Below, in pieces: positions 43,950-51,156 of a DNA stretch of 64,000 bases; within the stretch, counting starts at the first letter, position 1; every line of letters begins with the position of its first letter. This DNA is from Clostridia bacterium (GTDB lineage Bacteria; Bacillota; Clostridia; Oscillospirales; Acutalibacteraceae). The notes beneath the pieces were generated by a model, which was given only the letters and a program-made list of their open reading frames with translations, was not told the origin of the DNA and made no database searches. The stretch spans positions 186,001 through 250,000 of the forward strand of contig JAGBSO010000030.1 of assembly GCA_017631795.1 (NCBI GenBank). The letters are read 5' to 3'. The position numbers and the translations under genes were made by a program.

Positions 43950-43954
43950 AATTC

Positions 43955-43980
43955 AGGGAGCAGAAATGCTCCCTTTTTTA
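43955..43980 (+). terminator. Terminator of the aspartate kinase gene
   Basis: AGGGAGCA-GAAA-TGCTCCCT followed by TTTTT, five bases after the stop. Confidence 0.93.
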
Positions 43981-44018
43981 TGTTACTGAAATAATATTTA
44001 TTTATTTTTTATTTTATA

Positions 44019-44047
44019 TTGCAAAAGCAATCCAAAAGTGTTACACT
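44019..44047 (+). promoter_or_regulatory. Promoter of trkA-trkH
   Basis: TTGCAA (44019-44024), 17-base spacer, TACACT (44042-44047), 31 bases before ATG 44079. Confidence 0.6.
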
Positions 44048-44078
44048 CAGTTATATTATTATATATTCTGGTGAGATT

Positions 44079-45437
44079 ATGAAGATTGTTATTGCTGGAT
44101 GCGGAAAAATAGGGCAGACTGTTATCGGCAGACTTGTTGCCGAGGGTCACGATGTTATTGCAATCGATTCCGATAAAGATGTGCTCGATGAGCTTACTAA
44201 TATTTACGATATAATGACTATTTGCGGCAACTGTGCAGACAGTGATGTGCTTGATGAAGTCGGTATCCGTGAAACAGAACTTTTTATTGCTCTTACAGGC
44301 TCCGATGAACTCAATATGCTTGCGTGTTTCTTTGCAAGAAGACTTGGTGCATCAAATACCATTGCCCGTATCAGAAACCCCGAATATAACGACGACAGTC
44401 TTGTTTTTCTTCGTAAGGAACTTGACTTGTCAATGTCAATAAATCCTGATATGCTGACTGCTGCAGAGCTTTTCAACATTCTGAGAGTACCGTCAGCGGT
44501 CAAAATCGAACATTTCTCACGCCGCAATTTTGAAATGATAGAAATTATTATAAAAAGCGGCTCAGACCTTGAAGGTGTCAGACTTGCTGATATGAAGGGC
44601 AGATACGGATCAAAAGTTCTTATCTGTGCTGTTGCAAGAGGTGAAGATGTCTACATTCCCGATGGTAATTTTGTGCTCAGAGATGGTGATAAAATCAGTG
44701 TTTCTGCAGATCATTCAGATATGAGCAAACTTCTGAAAACACTTGGTATTCATAAAAAGAAGTCAAAGAATGTTATGCTTCTCGGCGGAAGCAAATCAGC
44801 ATTTTATCTTGCAAAAATGCTTATCAATTCAGGAGCTTCAGTCAAAATAATTGAAAAAGATCTGAACCGTTGTGAAGAGCTTTGCGAAAAGATTCCGCAG
44901 GCGATGATAATTCACGGAAACGGTGTTCAGCAGGAGCTTCTTCTTGAAGAAGGCTTGCGTTCAATGGATGCTTTTGTGGCTCTTACCGGTATGGATGAGG
45001 AAAATATTCTTATTTCCATCTATGCTGCAGCGAACAGTGTTCCTACTGTTATTTCAAAGGTCAACAGAAGTGAACTTGCCACAATGGGTGCAAGACTCGG
45101 ACTTGATTGTATTGTTTCTACGAAAAATATCACAGCGGATATTTTTGTACGTTATGCAAGAGCGCTTGAAAATTCTGTCGGAAGTAATGTTGAAACACTT
45201 TATAAAATTATGGACGGCAAAGCTGAAGCGCTTGAATTCAGAATTCAGCCTGATTCTTCAATTACTGAAATTCAGCTTAAAGATCTTAAAATAAAGAAGA
45301 ATATTCTTATAGCAGGAATTATCAGGGGTAAGAAGATTATTATCCCCGGCGGTGATGATGTAATTCTCGGAGACGATAAGGTTATCGTTGTTTCACGTGA
45401 TCATAAACTTAATGATATTGAGGATATATTAGGGTAA
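44079..45437 (+). CDS. trkA: Trk potassium uptake regulator TrkA
   Basis: Cytoplasmic NAD(H)-binding subunit that gates the TrkH potassium channel. The 452-residue protein is a full-length double TrkA: two RCK-N Rossmann domains (starting MKIVIAGCGKIGQTVIGRL and KNVMLLGGSKSAFYLAKML) each followed by an RCK-C domain. The start at 44079 has GGTGAG upstream; a longer frame from 44019 begins inside the promoter and is rejected. trkH follows after 5 bases, so both form one operon. No c-di-AMP riboswitch (ydaO type) is visible in the short leader. Confidence 0.95.
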   Translation: MKIVIAGCGKIGQTVIGRLVAEGHDVIAIDSDKDVLDELTNIYDIMTICGNCADSDVLDEVGIRETELFIALTGSDELNMLACFFARRLGASNTIARIRNPEYNDDSLVFLRKELDLSMSINPDMLTAAELFNILRVPSAVKIEHFSRRNFEMIEIIIKSGSDLEGVRLADMKGRYGSKVLICAVARGEDVYIPDGNFVLRDGDKISVSADHSDMSKLLKTLGIHKKKSKNVMLLGGSKSAFYLAKMLINSGASVKIIEKDLNRCEELCEKIPQAMIIHGNGVQQELLLEEGLRSMDAFVALTGMDEENILISIYAAANSVPTVISKVNRSELATMGARLGLDCIVSTKNITADIFVRYARALENSVGSNVETLYKIMDGKAEALEFRIQPDSSITEIQLKDLKIKKNILIAGIIRGKKIIIPGGDDVILGDDKVIVVSRDHKLNDIEDILG

Positions 45438-45442
45438 ATAAT

Positions 45443-46888
45443 ATGAATCGCAGATTTGTTTTTCGTTTATTGGGGAAAATGTTTATGGTGACATCAGCAC
45501 TTATGGTGTTGCCGCTTATAGTATCTCTTGCATACGGTGAAGATTGTTATACTTCGTTTCTTTTAAGTATGGGTATAAGTCTTGCTGTTGGTTTTCCCCT
45601 TATGGTTTTCAATAAAACTGAAGACCGTGTTATATATGCAAAAGAAGGATTTGTTGTCGTTGCGCTGCTGTGGATCTGTATGTCTGCAGTGGGTGCATTA
45701 CCGTTTGTTTTGAGCGGAGAGATTCCGTCTTATGTTGACGCATTTTTTGAGACTGTCAGCGGGTTTACAACAACAGGTGCTTCAATTCTCACAAATGTGG
45801 AAGCACTCAGCAAAGGCCTGCTTTTCTGGCGCAGTTTCACACACTGGGTCGGTGGCATGGGTGTACTTGTGTTCATTATGGCGATTCTTCCTGCTTCAAA
45901 TGATCGATCCATTCATATTTTAAGAGCAGAAGCACCGGGACCCATAGTCGGAAAACTTGCTCCGAAAATGCGCGACACAGCGATCATTCTTTATCTCATT
46001 TATGTTGTTCTGACTGTAATTGAGTTTGTAATGCTTCTTTGCGGAGGTATGTCTGTTTTTGATAGTCTCGTGCATACTTTCGGTACAGCAGGAACTGGCG
46101 GTTTCGGTATAAAGAATGACAGCATTGCATCATACAGTCCCTATCTGCAGTGGGTAATAACAGTATTTATGATGATTTTCGGTGTGAATTTCAATCTGTA
46201 TTATCTTATACTGATAAAAAAAATAAAGAACATATTCAAAAGTGAAGAACTCTGGGTTTATGTCGGAATTTCCGTTGTTTGCACAGCGGTAATTGCAATA
46301 AATATAAGCGGTATGTATGATAGTTTTTCAGAAACACTCAGAGCTTCATCTTTTCAGGTTGCATCAATCATAACGACAACGGGATATTCAACTGCTGATT
46401 TTAATCTCTGGCCTGAATTATCAAAAACAGTTTTGCTTATTCTCATGTTTATGGGATCATGTGCAGGATCAACTGCAGGTGGTTTTAAGATTTCCCGTGT
46501 TATACTTCTTTTTAAAATGATAAAAAGGGAAGTTAAAATATTGCTTCATCCTCGTGCTGTAAGTGTTGTCCGCTTTGAAGGCAAGAAGATTGAAGAACCT
46601 GTTATGAAAAGTCTTTCTGCATATTTTTCAATATATGTTTTTTGCTTCATAAGTATTTTTATTCTGATTTCATTAGACGGAAAATTTGATATTCTGACCA
46701 ATCTGAGTGCATCAGCATCATGTTTTAATAACATCGGTCCGGGACTTGGCTCTGTGGGACCTGCGCTCAATTATGCGGATTATTCCGTATTTTCAAAGAT
46801 TGTTCTTTCTGTGGCTATGCTTCTGGGACGACTTGAAATATATCCGATTCTTTTCTTTATGTCACGTGCTGCATGGTCAAAAAAATAA
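45443..46888 (+). CDS. trkH: Trk potassium channel subunit TrkH
   Basis: A 481-residue potassium-translocating membrane subunit. The protein has the four-fold helix-pore-helix plan, with pore segments recognisable at TVSGFTTTGASIL, FGTAGTGGFGIKND, ITTTGYSTADF and NNIGPGLGSVGP, plus the motif FWRSFTHWVGGMGVLVF and GSCAGSTAGGFK. Works with the upstream TrkA for K+ uptake driven by membrane potential or Na+/H+. The macro-domain gene follows after 11 bases and could be read from the same transcript. Confidence 0.95.
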   Translation: MNRRFVFRLLGKMFMVTSALMVLPLIVSLAYGEDCYTSFLLSMGISLAVGFPLMVFNKTEDRVIYAKEGFVVVALLWICMSAVGALPFVLSGEIPSYVDAFFETVSGFTTTGASILTNVEALSKGLLFWRSFTHWVGGMGVLVFIMAILPASNDRSIHILRAEAPGPIVGKLAPKMRDTAIILYLIYVVLTVIEFVMLLCGGMSVFDSLVHTFGTAGTGGFGIKNDSIASYSPYLQWVITVFMMIFGVNFNLYYLILIKKIKNIFKSEELWVYVGISVVCTAVIAINISGMYDSFSETLRASSFQVASIITTTGYSTADFNLWPELSKTVLLILMFMGSCAGSTAGGFKISRVILLFKMIKREVKILLHPRAVSVVRFEGKKIEEPVMKSLSAYFSIYVFCFISIFILISLDGKFDILTNLSASASCFNNIGPGLGSVGPALNYADYSVFSKIVLSVAMLLGRLEIYPILFFMSRAAWSKK

Positions 46889-46899
46889 AGAGGTGAAAA

Positions 46900-47871
46900 A
46901 TGCCTTTTCAGATTGTCAGAAATGATATTACAAAAATGAATACTGATGTTGTTGTCAACGCTGCAAACTCTGCTCTTCGTATGGGGTCCGGAGTTTGCGG
47001 TGCTGTTTTTAATGCGGCGGGTGTTGATGCTTTAACTGAAGAATGTCAAAAAACAGGACATTGCGATGTTGGCGCTGCTGTCATCACAGGTGGTTATAAT
47101 CTTTGCAGATATATAATTCACACTGTCGGACCTGTATGGAAAGGCGGATTTTCAGGCGAAAAAGAAAAGCTTGCCTCTTGCTATAAAAACGTGCTTGAAT
47201 GTGCTTATGAAGTCGGAGCAGAGAGTATAGCAATTCCTCTTATTTCTTCAGGTGTTTACGGATATCCCAAGGATAAAGCGATGAAAGTCGCTGTTGAAAC
47301 AATTGCGGCAAGCGATTATCTGACAGAAATGGATATCTATCTTGTTCTTTTTGACAAGGCTGCTGTTACACAGGGTAATAAGTACAGCAAAGTTCAGGAA
47401 TTTATAAATGATAACTATATTTATGAAGCTCCATATGCAAGAAGACGTATTGAGGACATAGAGCAGAGTATTGTGTTTTCAGAATGCTGCTGTATGTCTG
47501 CGCCGACAATTGCAGAAATGTTGACAGAAATCGATGAATCGTTTTCTGAAGCTCTTCTGCGCATGATCGATGAAAAAGGACTTAAGGATTCAGATGTCTA
47601 TAAAAAAGCCAATATAGACAGAAAGTTGTTTTCAAAAATCCGTAATAATAAATATTACAGTCCCAGAAAAAACACTGTGATAGCCTTTGCAATCGCTCTT
47701 GAATTATCTCTTGAAGATACAAATGCATTTCTTTCAAAAGCAGGTTATGTGCTTTCGCACAGCAACAAGGCTGATATTATTATTGAGTATTATATCAAAG
47801 AAAAAATATATGATATATTTGAAATAAATGAAACGTTGTTTGAATTTGATCAACCGTTGCTTGGTGTATAA
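46900..47871 (+). CDS. Macro-domain protein with C-terminal HTH-like domain
   Basis: A 323-residue two-domain protein. Residues 1 to about 165 form an ADP-ribose-binding macro domain of the O-acetyl-ADP-ribose deacetylase/MacroD type: VVVNAANSALRMGSGVCGAVF (NAAN at 20-23), IIHTVGPVW and PLISSGVYGYPKD. A short helical linker leads to a C-terminal helical domain (about 207-300: RMIDEKGLKDSDVYKKANI, DRKLFSKIRNNKYYSP, TVIAFAIALELSLEDT) that looks like a degenerate XRE-type helix-turn-helix. It may link ADP-ribose sensing to DNA or RNA binding (inference). Starts 11 bases after trkH with AAGAGGTG. Followed by a long inverted repeat and a vWA gene. Confidence 0.87.
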   Translation: MPFQIVRNDITKMNTDVVVNAANSALRMGSGVCGAVFNAAGVDALTEECQKTGHCDVGAAVITGGYNLCRYIIHTVGPVWKGGFSGEKEKLASCYKNVLECAYEVGAESIAIPLISSGVYGYPKDKAMKVAVETIAASDYLTEMDIYLVLFDKAAVTQGNKYSKVQEFINDNYIYEAPYARRRIEDIEQSIVFSECCCMSAPTIAEMLTEIDESFSEALLRMIDEKGLKDSDVYKKANIDRKLFSKIRNNKYYSPRKNTVIAFAIALELSLEDTNAFLSKAGYVLSHSNKADIIIEYYIKEKIYDIFEINETLFEFDQPLLGV

Positions 47872-47907
47872 AAATGTCGCTTTGAATGCGACCTGAACAT
47901 AATAAAA

Positions 47908-47955
47908 ATCTCCTATAATATGTTTGTAAGTTGAAACAGACATATTATAGGAGGT
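47908..47955 (+). promoter_or_regulatory. 20-bp inverted repeat holding a -10 element and the vWA Shine-Dalgarno
   Basis: Left arm CTCCTATAATATGTTTGT (47910-47927), 8-base loop, right arm ACAGACATATTATAGGAG (47936-47953); a G-U pair is the only imperfection, and two more pairs extend it outward (one G-U). The left arm contains TATAAT (47914-47919); the right arm contains AGGAGG, the binding site of the ATG at 47964. As RNA it would hide the ribosome binding site; as DNA it is a symmetric operator over the -10. Confidence 0.85.
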
Positions 47956-47963
47956 AATTTTTT

Positions 47964-48617
47964 ATGAAAAAGAACAACACTACAGAAATGGTATTTATTC
48001 TTGACAGAAGCGGCTCAATGTACGGTCTTGAAAAAGATACAATCGGCGGATTTAATTCAATGCTTGGCAAACAGAAAAATCAGGACGGTGAAGCATTTGT
48101 CACAACAGTATTGTTTGATCATGAATATAAAATTGTTCATGACCGATTAGCTGTTAATGAAGTACCGGAAATGACAGCGAATGATTATCAGGTAAGAGGC
48201 AGCACAGCTCTGATTGATGCAATCGGTAAAACAATCCGACATATTGCAAATATTCACAAGTATGCAAGAAAAGAAGATGTGCCTGAGAATACAGTTTTTG
48301 TTATTATTACAGACGGTATGGAAAACGCAAGTCGTGAATTTACATCTGATAAAGTCAAGACTATGGTTGAGCATGAAAAGCAAAAATACGGTTGGGAATT
48401 TATTTTTCTCGGAGCAAATATAGATGCCGTTAAAACTGCAAAGCATTTCGGCATAGAAAGTAACAGGGCTGTAAACTATAATAGTGACAGTCAGGGAACT
48501 GCTATAAATTATGAAGTTGTATCAGATGCTGTTTCATGTTGCAGAATGAGCATGCCTCTGAGCGAAGATTGGTCACGCAGAATTGATGATGATTATAAAA
48601 AGAGAAAAACAAATTAA
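47964..48617 (+). CDS. vWA-domain protein (TerY-like, soluble)
   Basis: A 217-residue von Willebrand A domain with no signal peptide or membrane helix, so cytoplasmic. The metal-ion-dependent adhesion site is complete: DRSGS (Asp14, Ser16, Ser18), Thr81 in VRGSTALID and Asp117 in IITDGMEN. The protein is little more than the domain with a basic C-terminal end (DDDYKKRKTN). Soluble vWA proteins of this size often mediate metal-dependent assembly with partner ATPases, kinases or ADP-ribose enzymes; the partner here may be the macro-domain protein immediately upstream (inference). Its ribosome binding site lies in a strong hairpin. A bidirectional terminator follows. Confidence 0.88.
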   Translation: MKKNNTTEMVFILDRSGSMYGLEKDTIGGFNSMLGKQKNQDGEAFVTTVLFDHEYKIVHDRLAVNEVPEMTANDYQVRGSTALIDAIGKTIRHIANIHKYARKEDVPENTVFVIITDGMENASREFTSDKVKTMVEHEKQKYGWEFIFLGANIDAVKTAKHFGIESNRAVNYNSDSQGTAINYEVVSDAVSCCRMSMPLSEDWSRRIDDDYKKRKTN

Positions 48618-48630
48618 AACACATCAAAAA

Positions 48631-48654
48631 AATAACCGTCGAAAGACGGTTATT
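48631..48654. terminator. Bidirectional terminator between vWA gene and rex operon
   Basis: AATAACCGTC-GAAA-GACGGTTATT, preceded by A-run and followed by TTTC; between convergent genes. Confidence 0.85.
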
Positions 48655-48658
48655 TCTG

Positions 48659-49330
48659 TTATAATTCATATATTCCTGAATCAAGAACAACAATTTCAAT
48701 ATCTTTGAATCTGAAATATTTATTTACAGGCTCAGAAAATTCAAGATAGTCTGTGACATTGAGTGTGTCAATGTCAATTTTTCTGATTTCACAGGATGCT
48801 TTATTGCATACAAAAACACCGTCTGTGTAATAAGAAACAGAAATCGGCATGTTGAAAGCTGTGTTGTCATCGCCGCCGATTCTCATGATGATTTTCTGTG
48901 CAGATATTGAATATCTGATAACTGCATTTCTCTGGGGCACAACGCTCCATATGCTGTTGCCGTCAAAAGCAACATCACGTGCAGGTGCGTTATTGTAGTA
49001 AAGGTCACCTGTTTTTACTATTTTACCTTTATCATCGAAATGTCCCATTTCTCCTGTCGGATAAATAACAATAGTGTGATGATTCGGGAGTTTTACAGTG
49101 TCGCAAGTTATATAATCACCGAGCTTTTCGGAAATCTTTTCATATGCCATTCCGAATTTGTTCAGAAGATAAACACTTTTTGTTACTGTTGTGATTTCGC
49201 TTGAGTGTGCATCATAACTGAAAAATGATACTCTGTTGACACCGTCGGTTGTCTTTTCACTTCTTACAAATATTAATCCTGCAGAAAATGGAACAATATC
49301 AATAACATTTACATTCAGAATCCGTTTCAC
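48659..49330 (-). CDS. Unknown beta-propeller-like protein coupled to rex
   Basis: A 223-residue protein I cannot name. The second half has NHL/6-bladed-propeller-like repeats: ARDVAFDGNSIWSVVP, AVIRYSISAQKIIMRIGG, PISVSYYTDGVFVCNKASC and EIRKIDIDTLNVTDYLEF. No signal peptide or membrane helix. Start: the GTG at 49330 overlaps the rex stop (GTGA) and has CGGAGG 7 bases upstream; the longer frame from 49363 lies within rex and is rejected. As the last gene of the acn-icd-rex run it is made with Rex and may report on, or bind to, the same redox circuit (inference). Confidence 0.75.
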   Translation of the reverse strand: MKRILNVNVIDIVPFSAGLIFVRSEKTTDGVNRVSFFSYDAHSSEITTVTKSVYLLNKFGMAYEKISEKLGDYITCDTVKLPNHHTIVIYPTGEMGHFDDKGKIVKTGDLYYNNAPARDVAFDGNSIWSVVPQRNAVIRYSISAQKIIMRIGGDDNTAFNMPISVSYYTDGVFVCNKASCEIRKIDIDTLNVTDYLEFSEPVNKYFRFKDIEIVVLDSGIYEL

Positions 49331-49971
49331 GGTGTTTCCTCCGAGTTTGTTATATTGTAACAAAGAGTCATAAGGCTGTCGTTCAGATGAACATTTTCAA
49401 CTATAGCATCTGGAAAGTCATCACTGATGTTGTAGTGACTGAAATTCCAGAAAGCGTTAATGTTGCAGTCAATAAGTTTCTGAGTAACATCTTTTCCCGC
49501 ATTTGAGGGAATGCAAAGAATAGCTGCTGTGGGTTTGTGTTCCTCGCAGAATTCTTCCAGCTGGCTGAAATGTCTGATTGCAAAATTACCGATTCTGATT
49601 CCTGTGAGTTTTTCATCTGAATCAAAAAGTGCAATCAGATTGAAGCCTCTTTTCTGGAAATTCAGATGCTGGGCAATTGCTCTGCCGAGATTGCCCGCAC
49701 CGATGAGTATAACATTGTAGTAATTATCAATACCTATAATATGACCTATCTGTTCTCTTAACTGAGTTATATTATAGCCATATCCCTGCTGACCGAAACC
49801 GCCGAAGTGGTTTAAGTCCTGTCTGATCTGGGATGCAGTCAACCCCATTCTGCGTGAAAGCTCGTTTGATGATATTCTTTCCATTCCTTCATCAAGCAGC
49901 ATCCCGAGAAAGCGGTAATAGCGGGGAAGTCTTGAAATTACATTTTTTGGGATTATATTGTTGCTTTTCAT
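49327..49971 (-). CDS. rex: Redox-sensing transcriptional repressor Rex
   Basis: Represses fermentation and respiration genes; NADH binding releases it from DNA. The 214-residue protein has the winged-helix N-terminus (SRLPRYYRFLGMLLDEG, the conserved SNELSRRMGLTASQIRQDL and FGGFGQQGYGYN) and a Rossmann domain with VILIGAGNLGRAIAQ, followed by the domain-swap helix at the end. It lies 3 bases after icd and overlaps the following gene by 4 bases, so it is made together with aconitase and isocitrate dehydrogenase and may control them: a candidate Rex site lies before acn. Confidence 0.96.
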   Translation of the reverse strand: MKSNNIIPKNVISRLPRYYRFLGMLLDEGMERISSNELSRRMGLTASQIRQDLNHFGGFGQQGYGYNITQLREQIGHIIGIDNYYNVILIGAGNLGRAIAQHLNFQKRGFNLIALFDSDEKLTGIRIGNFAIRHFSQLEEFCEEHKPTAAILCIPSNAGKDVTQKLIDCNINAFWNFSHYNISDDFPDAIVENVHLNDSLMTLCYNITNSEETP

Positions 49972-49974
49972 ATA

Positions 49975-51147
49975 TTAAAGAGCTTCAACAGTATCCATAA
50001 CATACTGACCGAATTCACGGCAAGTGCAGCCGTTGTCTCTGCCTGTGATTGTCATTTTCTTTTCTGTAAGCATACAGATGTCAAGAGCTTTTTCAAGCTT
50101 GTCTGCTTCTGTCTGCTTACCGATGTGTGAAAGAAGCATTACAGCAGCTCTGAGCATTGAACAGGGATCTGCGTACTGAGCTCTGCCTTCTTTAACCATT
50201 CTGGGAGCAGAACCGTGGATAGCTTCAAACATAGCATACTTCTTACCGAGGTTAGCTGAACCTGCAGTACCTACACCACCCTGGAATTCAGCAGCTTCGT
50301 CTGTGATGATATCACCGTAAAGGTTGGGAAGAATGAATACCTTGAAATCTGTTCTTCTCTTGGGGTCGATAAGCTTAGCAGTTGTGATATCGATGTACCA
50401 TTCATCAGTTGTGATTTCAGGGTAGTCTTTACCTACTTCTTTACAGAGATTAAGGAACTTACCGTCTGTTGTCTTGATAACGTTTGCCTTCTGAATGATT
50501 GAGACTCTGTCTTTCTTGTTGTTTCTTGCATAGTCATAAGCAAGCTTAGCAATTCTCTGGCAGCCTTCTGTTGTTGTAACAACGAAGTCAATTGCAAGTT
50601 CATCGTCAACATTTACACCCTTTGAGCCTACTGCATAAGCACCTTCTGTGTTTTCACGGAAGAATGTCCAGTCAATGCCCTGTTCGGGAACTTTTACGGG
50701 ACGAACGTTTGCAAAAAGATCAAGAGCCTTACGCATAGCAACGTTTGCGCTTTCGATGTTGGGAAGTCCGTCACCTGCCTGAGGGGTTGTTGTGGGCCCT
50801 TTGAGGATAACGTCACAAGCCTTGAGCTCTTCAAGAACGTCATCGGGGATAGCTTTCATGTGAGCAACACGGTTTTCGATTGTAAGACCGTCAATATCTT
50901 TGAAAACGATTTTGCCCGATGCAACATCGTCTTTAAGAAGATATTTAAGAACAGTTGCAGCTTCATGAGTGATTGTGGGGCCGATGCCGTCACCACCGCA
51001 AACACCGATGATGATCTGTTCTTTATTTGCAAAATCTGTAAATTCTTTAACAGACTTGATTTTTTCGTTTCTTTCTGCCTGTTCTCTTATGAGAGCTTCA
51101 AATTTTTCAACGGCAGCTTTGATATTTGCTTCTGTCATTTTTTTCAC
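49975..51147 (-). CDS. icd: Isocitrate dehydrogenase
   Basis: Oxidises isocitrate to 2-oxoglutarate and CO2. The 390-residue member of the isocitrate/isopropylmalate family shows GVCGGDGIGP, the isocitrate-specific SxNxxxR motif (Ser133, Asn135, Arg139 in IESANVAMRK), the catalytic block FFRENTEGAYAVGSKG, and NLYGDIITDEAA. The cofactor pocket reads HGSAPRM: neither the typical NADP (Lys-Tyr) nor the NAD (Asp) pair, so cofactor is undecided. It follows acn by 9 bases; together they give the oxidative route from citrate to 2-oxoglutarate, probably for glutamate synthesis in an anaerobe with an incomplete cycle. No citrate synthase is visible in the window. Confidence 0.92.
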   Translation of the reverse strand: MKKMTEANIKAAVEKFEALIREQAERNEKIKSVKEFTDFANKEQIIIGVCGGDGIGPTITHEAATVLKYLLKDDVASGKIVFKDIDGLTIENRVAHMKAIPDDVLEELKACDVILKGPTTTPQAGDGLPNIESANVAMRKALDLFANVRPVKVPEQGIDWTFFRENTEGAYAVGSKGVNVDDELAIDFVVTTTEGCQRIAKLAYDYARNNKKDRVSIIQKANVIKTTDGKFLNLCKEVGKDYPEITTDEWYIDITTAKLIDPKRRTDFKVFILPNLYGDIITDEAAEFQGGVGTAGSANLGKKYAMFEAIHGSAPRMVKEGRAQYADPCSMLRAAVMLLSHIGKQTEADKLEKALDICMLTEKKMTITGRDNGCTCREFGQYVMDTVEAL

Positions 51148-51156
51148 CCTTAAAAA

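Noticed and set aside
47876..47892. Terminator after the macro-domain gene
   Set aside because: GTCGC/GCGAC is only a 5-bp stem and has no T-run on the forward strand.
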